Assembly (NCBI RefSeq): GCF_907165215.1
Contig: NZ_CAJRAY010000018.1
Span: forward strand, 54,015 to 118,014
From: Thermobacillus xylanilyticus
GTDB lineage: Bacteria; Bacillota; Bacilli; Paenibacillales; Paenibacillaceae
Direction: 5' to 3'
Length of the DNA: 64,000 nt
The number at the start of each line of letters is the position of its first letter. Positions within the stretch are counted from its first letter, which is position 1. The translations under genes and the position numbers were made by a program. Under the pieces are notes generated by a model. It was not told the origin of the DNA, made no database searches, and saw only the letters and a list, made by a program, of their open reading frames with translations. Of the stretch, positions 62,348-64,000 are shown one piece after another.

Positions 62348-62487
62348 GCTGGATTCCTCCCCGGATATTTTGAATTCTCATTCTAATCCTAGCAGCAAGG
62401 ACACGCTTGCGGTAAGCCGACCTTTTATTTTACGAATCACGACTATTTTCCCGGGCGGTTGTCCCAAACATTGCCCGGAAGCACAAA

Positions 62488-62525
62488 AAACCAACCGATC
62501 CGCTCACGCGGCGATCGATTGGTTT
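62488..62525 (-). terminator. Rho-independent terminator of glpD
   Basis: Arms AAACCAACCGATC (62488-62500) and GATCGATTGGTTT (62513-62525) pair over 13 bases with one mismatch. On the minus strand the stem is followed by a T run (AAAAAA at 62485-62490 on the plus strand). It lies 88 bases after the glpD stop. The remaining bases 62348-62487 hold only the promoter side of the esterase gene. Confidence 0.8.
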
Positions 62526-62613
62526 GCGGCTTGATATCGGATGAATTACAGCTCAACCGAGCGGCTCCCGCGGGTGGGTATGACGGCTATTTTCAGGAAA
62601 ATGCTTAGATGGC

Positions 62614-64000
62614 TTACGGCTCCACCGCCTCCGCCAGGAGCCGGTCCAGCTCCCGGTCGTACGACTCGCGCTGTTCGCCGCTCCACCGGAGAAGCTCCGC
62701 CATCGCGGCCGAAACCGCGTCTTTCCACCGCAGCACGCCGGGGCGGTCGAAGAACAGCCGGCCCGTCCGGCGAATCCAGAAATCCGCCGGCGTGGCGGCC
62801 ATCTCCGCCAAGACGGCGTACCGCAGCTCCGCGGCGAGCGCGAGCGGCAGCCCGTGCCGGTCGGCGAAATCGCGCGATTCGTTCGCCAGCTCAAACAGCC
62901 GGGGCGCGTTGGAGCCGTAGCGCCGCGCGATCCGCTCCGCCTCGTCCGGGCCGAGCCCGGCGGCGATTCCGGCTTCGGTCTGCCGCCGGACATACGCCTC
63001 GTACCCGGCGCTGCCCCCGACATCGCCCCCCGAGATCGCGAGCGTCCGGGTGCGGCTCGCCGGAAGCGCCGGCAGGCCGTCCGCCTGGCGCCGCCTGGAC
63101 ACGAGATCCACGACCCGCTCGGCCATCTTCCGATAGCCGGTCAGCTTGCCGCCGGCGATGGAGATCAGGCCGGACAGAGACAAGAAAATCTCGTCCTTGC
63201 GGGAAATATCCGACGGATTCTTGCCTTCCTGCCGGATGAGCGGCCTCAGGCCCGCCCAGCTCGACTCCACGTCCCGGGGCGTCAACCTCAGCGAAGGGAA
63301 CATATAATTCGCCGCGTCCAGCAGGTACGACAGATCATCCGCTTCCATGCGCGGATGCACCGGATCGCCGGCGTAATCCGTATCGGTCGTGCCGATGTAC
63401 GTTTTGCCGTCGCGCGGGATGGCGAACACCATCCGCCCGTCCGGCGTATCGAAATAAACGGCCTGCCTCAAGGGGAACCGCTCCTGGTCAAACACGAGAT
63501 GCACGCCCTTCGTCAGGCGGAGCGTTTTGCCCTCTTTCGAGCGATCCATCTCCCGGATGTCGTCCACCCACGGACCGGTCGCATTGATGATGTGGCGGGC
63601 GCGCAATTCGTATTCTCCTCCGCCGATCCGGTCCTGCACGACAGCTCCCGACAGCCGCGAACCGTCATACCGCAGCCCGGTGACGGCGGCGTAATTGACG
63701 GCCGTCGCGCCGAGCTCGACCGCCCGCTTCAACACCTCCAGCGTCAGCCGGGCGTCGTCCGTCCGGTACTCCACGTAGTAGCCGCCGCCCCTCAGCCCTT
63801 CGCTCCGCAGCAGCGGTTCGCGCTCCAGCGTCTCCCGCGCGTTCAGCATTTTGTGCCACTCGTCTTTTTTCACCCGGGCCAAATAATCGTACAGCGTCAG
63901 CCCCAGCCTGCTCGTAAACGGCCCCAATTGCCCGCCGCTGTAGAACGGCAGCAGCATCCACTCCGGCGTCGTCACGTGCGGCCCGTTCTCGTATACGACC
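62614..64000 (-). CDS. glpD: Aerobic glycerol-3-phosphate dehydrogenase, C-terminal part (runs off right edge)
   Basis: About 462 residues are inside the window; the frame is open to base 64000 (VVYENGPHVTTPEW), so the FAD-binding N-terminus of about 95 residues lies outside. Marks include FDTPDGRMVFAIPRDGKTYI, GTTDTDYAGDP, DVESSWAGLRPLIRQEGKNP and SIAGGKLTGYRKMAE. The C-terminal helical DAO_C domain (about the last 150 residues) is complete. The enzyme oxidises sn-glycerol 3-phosphate to dihydroxyacetone phosphate at the membrane and passes electrons to menaquinone. Any neighbouring glpF/glpK genes lie beyond the window. Confidence 0.95.
   Translation of the reverse strand, partial: VVYENGPHVTTPEWMLLPFYSGGQLGPFTSRLGLTLYDYLARVKKDEWHKMLNARETLEREPLLRSEGLRGGGYYVEYRTDDARLTLEVLKRAVELGATAVNYAAVTGLRYDGSRLSGAVVQDRIGGGEYELRARHIINATGPWVDDIREMDRSKEGKTLRLTKGVHLVFDQERFPLRQAVYFDTPDGRMVFAIPRDGKTYIGTTDTDYAGDPVHPRMEADDLSYLLDAANYMFPSLRLTPRDVESSWAGLRPLIRQEGKNPSDISRKDEIFLSLSGLISIAGGKLTGYRKMAERVVDLVSRRRQADGLPALPASRTRTLAISGGDVGGSAGYEAYVRRQTEAGIAAGLGPDEAERIARRYGSNAPRLFELANESRDFADRHGLPLALAAELRYAVLAEMAATPADFWIRRTGRLFFDRPGVLRWKDAVSAAMAELLRWSGEQRESYDRELDRLLAEAVEP

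Overview
The window is GC-rich (well above 60% by eye), densely coded and low in mobile DNA. Strong Shine-Dalgarno sites, lipoprotein signals, YesM/YesN-type two-component pairs beside LplABC-type sugar transporters, a GH4 melibiase and a SorC-type deoxyribonucleoside regulator point to a high-GC Bacillota of the Paenibacillaceae kind (Paenibacillus, Cohnella or Thermobacillus-like). It reads as one carbohydrate and organic-acid catabolic cluster after another. I see no rRNA, tRNA, CRISPR array, insertion sequence or prophage.

Layout. 1-2925: end of a sensor kinase and a secreted S41 peptidase lipoprotein. 2928-5467: a decaying patch with a DJ-1/PfpI protein that has lost an internal segment, a frameshifted winged-helix (AlkZ-like) gene and an AraC regulator with one frameshift and one stop. 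5475-14832: a GH43 xylosidase, a two-subunit UxaA-family dehydratase, a beheaded ABC permease, a second permease, an SDR, a PPC/DUF296 protein, an RraA-like aldolase, a GntR regulator, an internally deleted iron alcohol dehydrogenase and a sugar-binding lipoprotein. 14920-21649: malic enzyme, then an IclR regulator with a palindromic site and a Weimberg-type set (FAH-family dehydratase, 2-oxoglutarate semialdehyde dehydrogenase, YjhG/YagF xylonate dehydratase). 21663-21852: a four-unit intergenic repeat. 21920-28490 (minus): nucleoside uptake and deoxyribose use (BMP lipoprotein, ATPase, two permeases, SorC regulator, DeoC).

28500-28907 is a 410-base gap with palindromes and the melA terminator. 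28908-31257: GH4 alpha-galactosidase MelA and two small conserved genes. 31465-42425 (plus): a polysaccharide locus with ABC importer, YesMN-type sensor and regulator, heparinase II/III-family lyase, GH88 unsaturated glucuronyl hydrolase and DUF2264 protein. 42513-50738 (minus): CaiB-type CoA-transferase, HMG-CoA lyase, thiolase, both subunits of a 3-oxoacid CoA-transferase and two CocE/NonD esterases, divergent from a LysR gene. 51876-61145 (minus): YesMN pair, LplABC importer and GH3 glucosidase. 61244-64000: an HSL-type esterase and the C-terminal part of GlpD.

How the genes may work together. The 42.5-50.7 kb operon contains every step to turn a free acid such as 3-hydroxy-3-methylglutarate into acetyl-CoA, plus two esterases that could release it. 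With the neighbouring GH3 enzyme and sugar importer it could be a system for acylated plant glycosides. That is inference. The xylosidase, the SDR, the Weimberg genes and malic enzyme could form a xylan to xylose to 2-oxoglutarate to pyruvate route. Several broken genes at 3-13 kb show recent loss or assembly damage in that part only.
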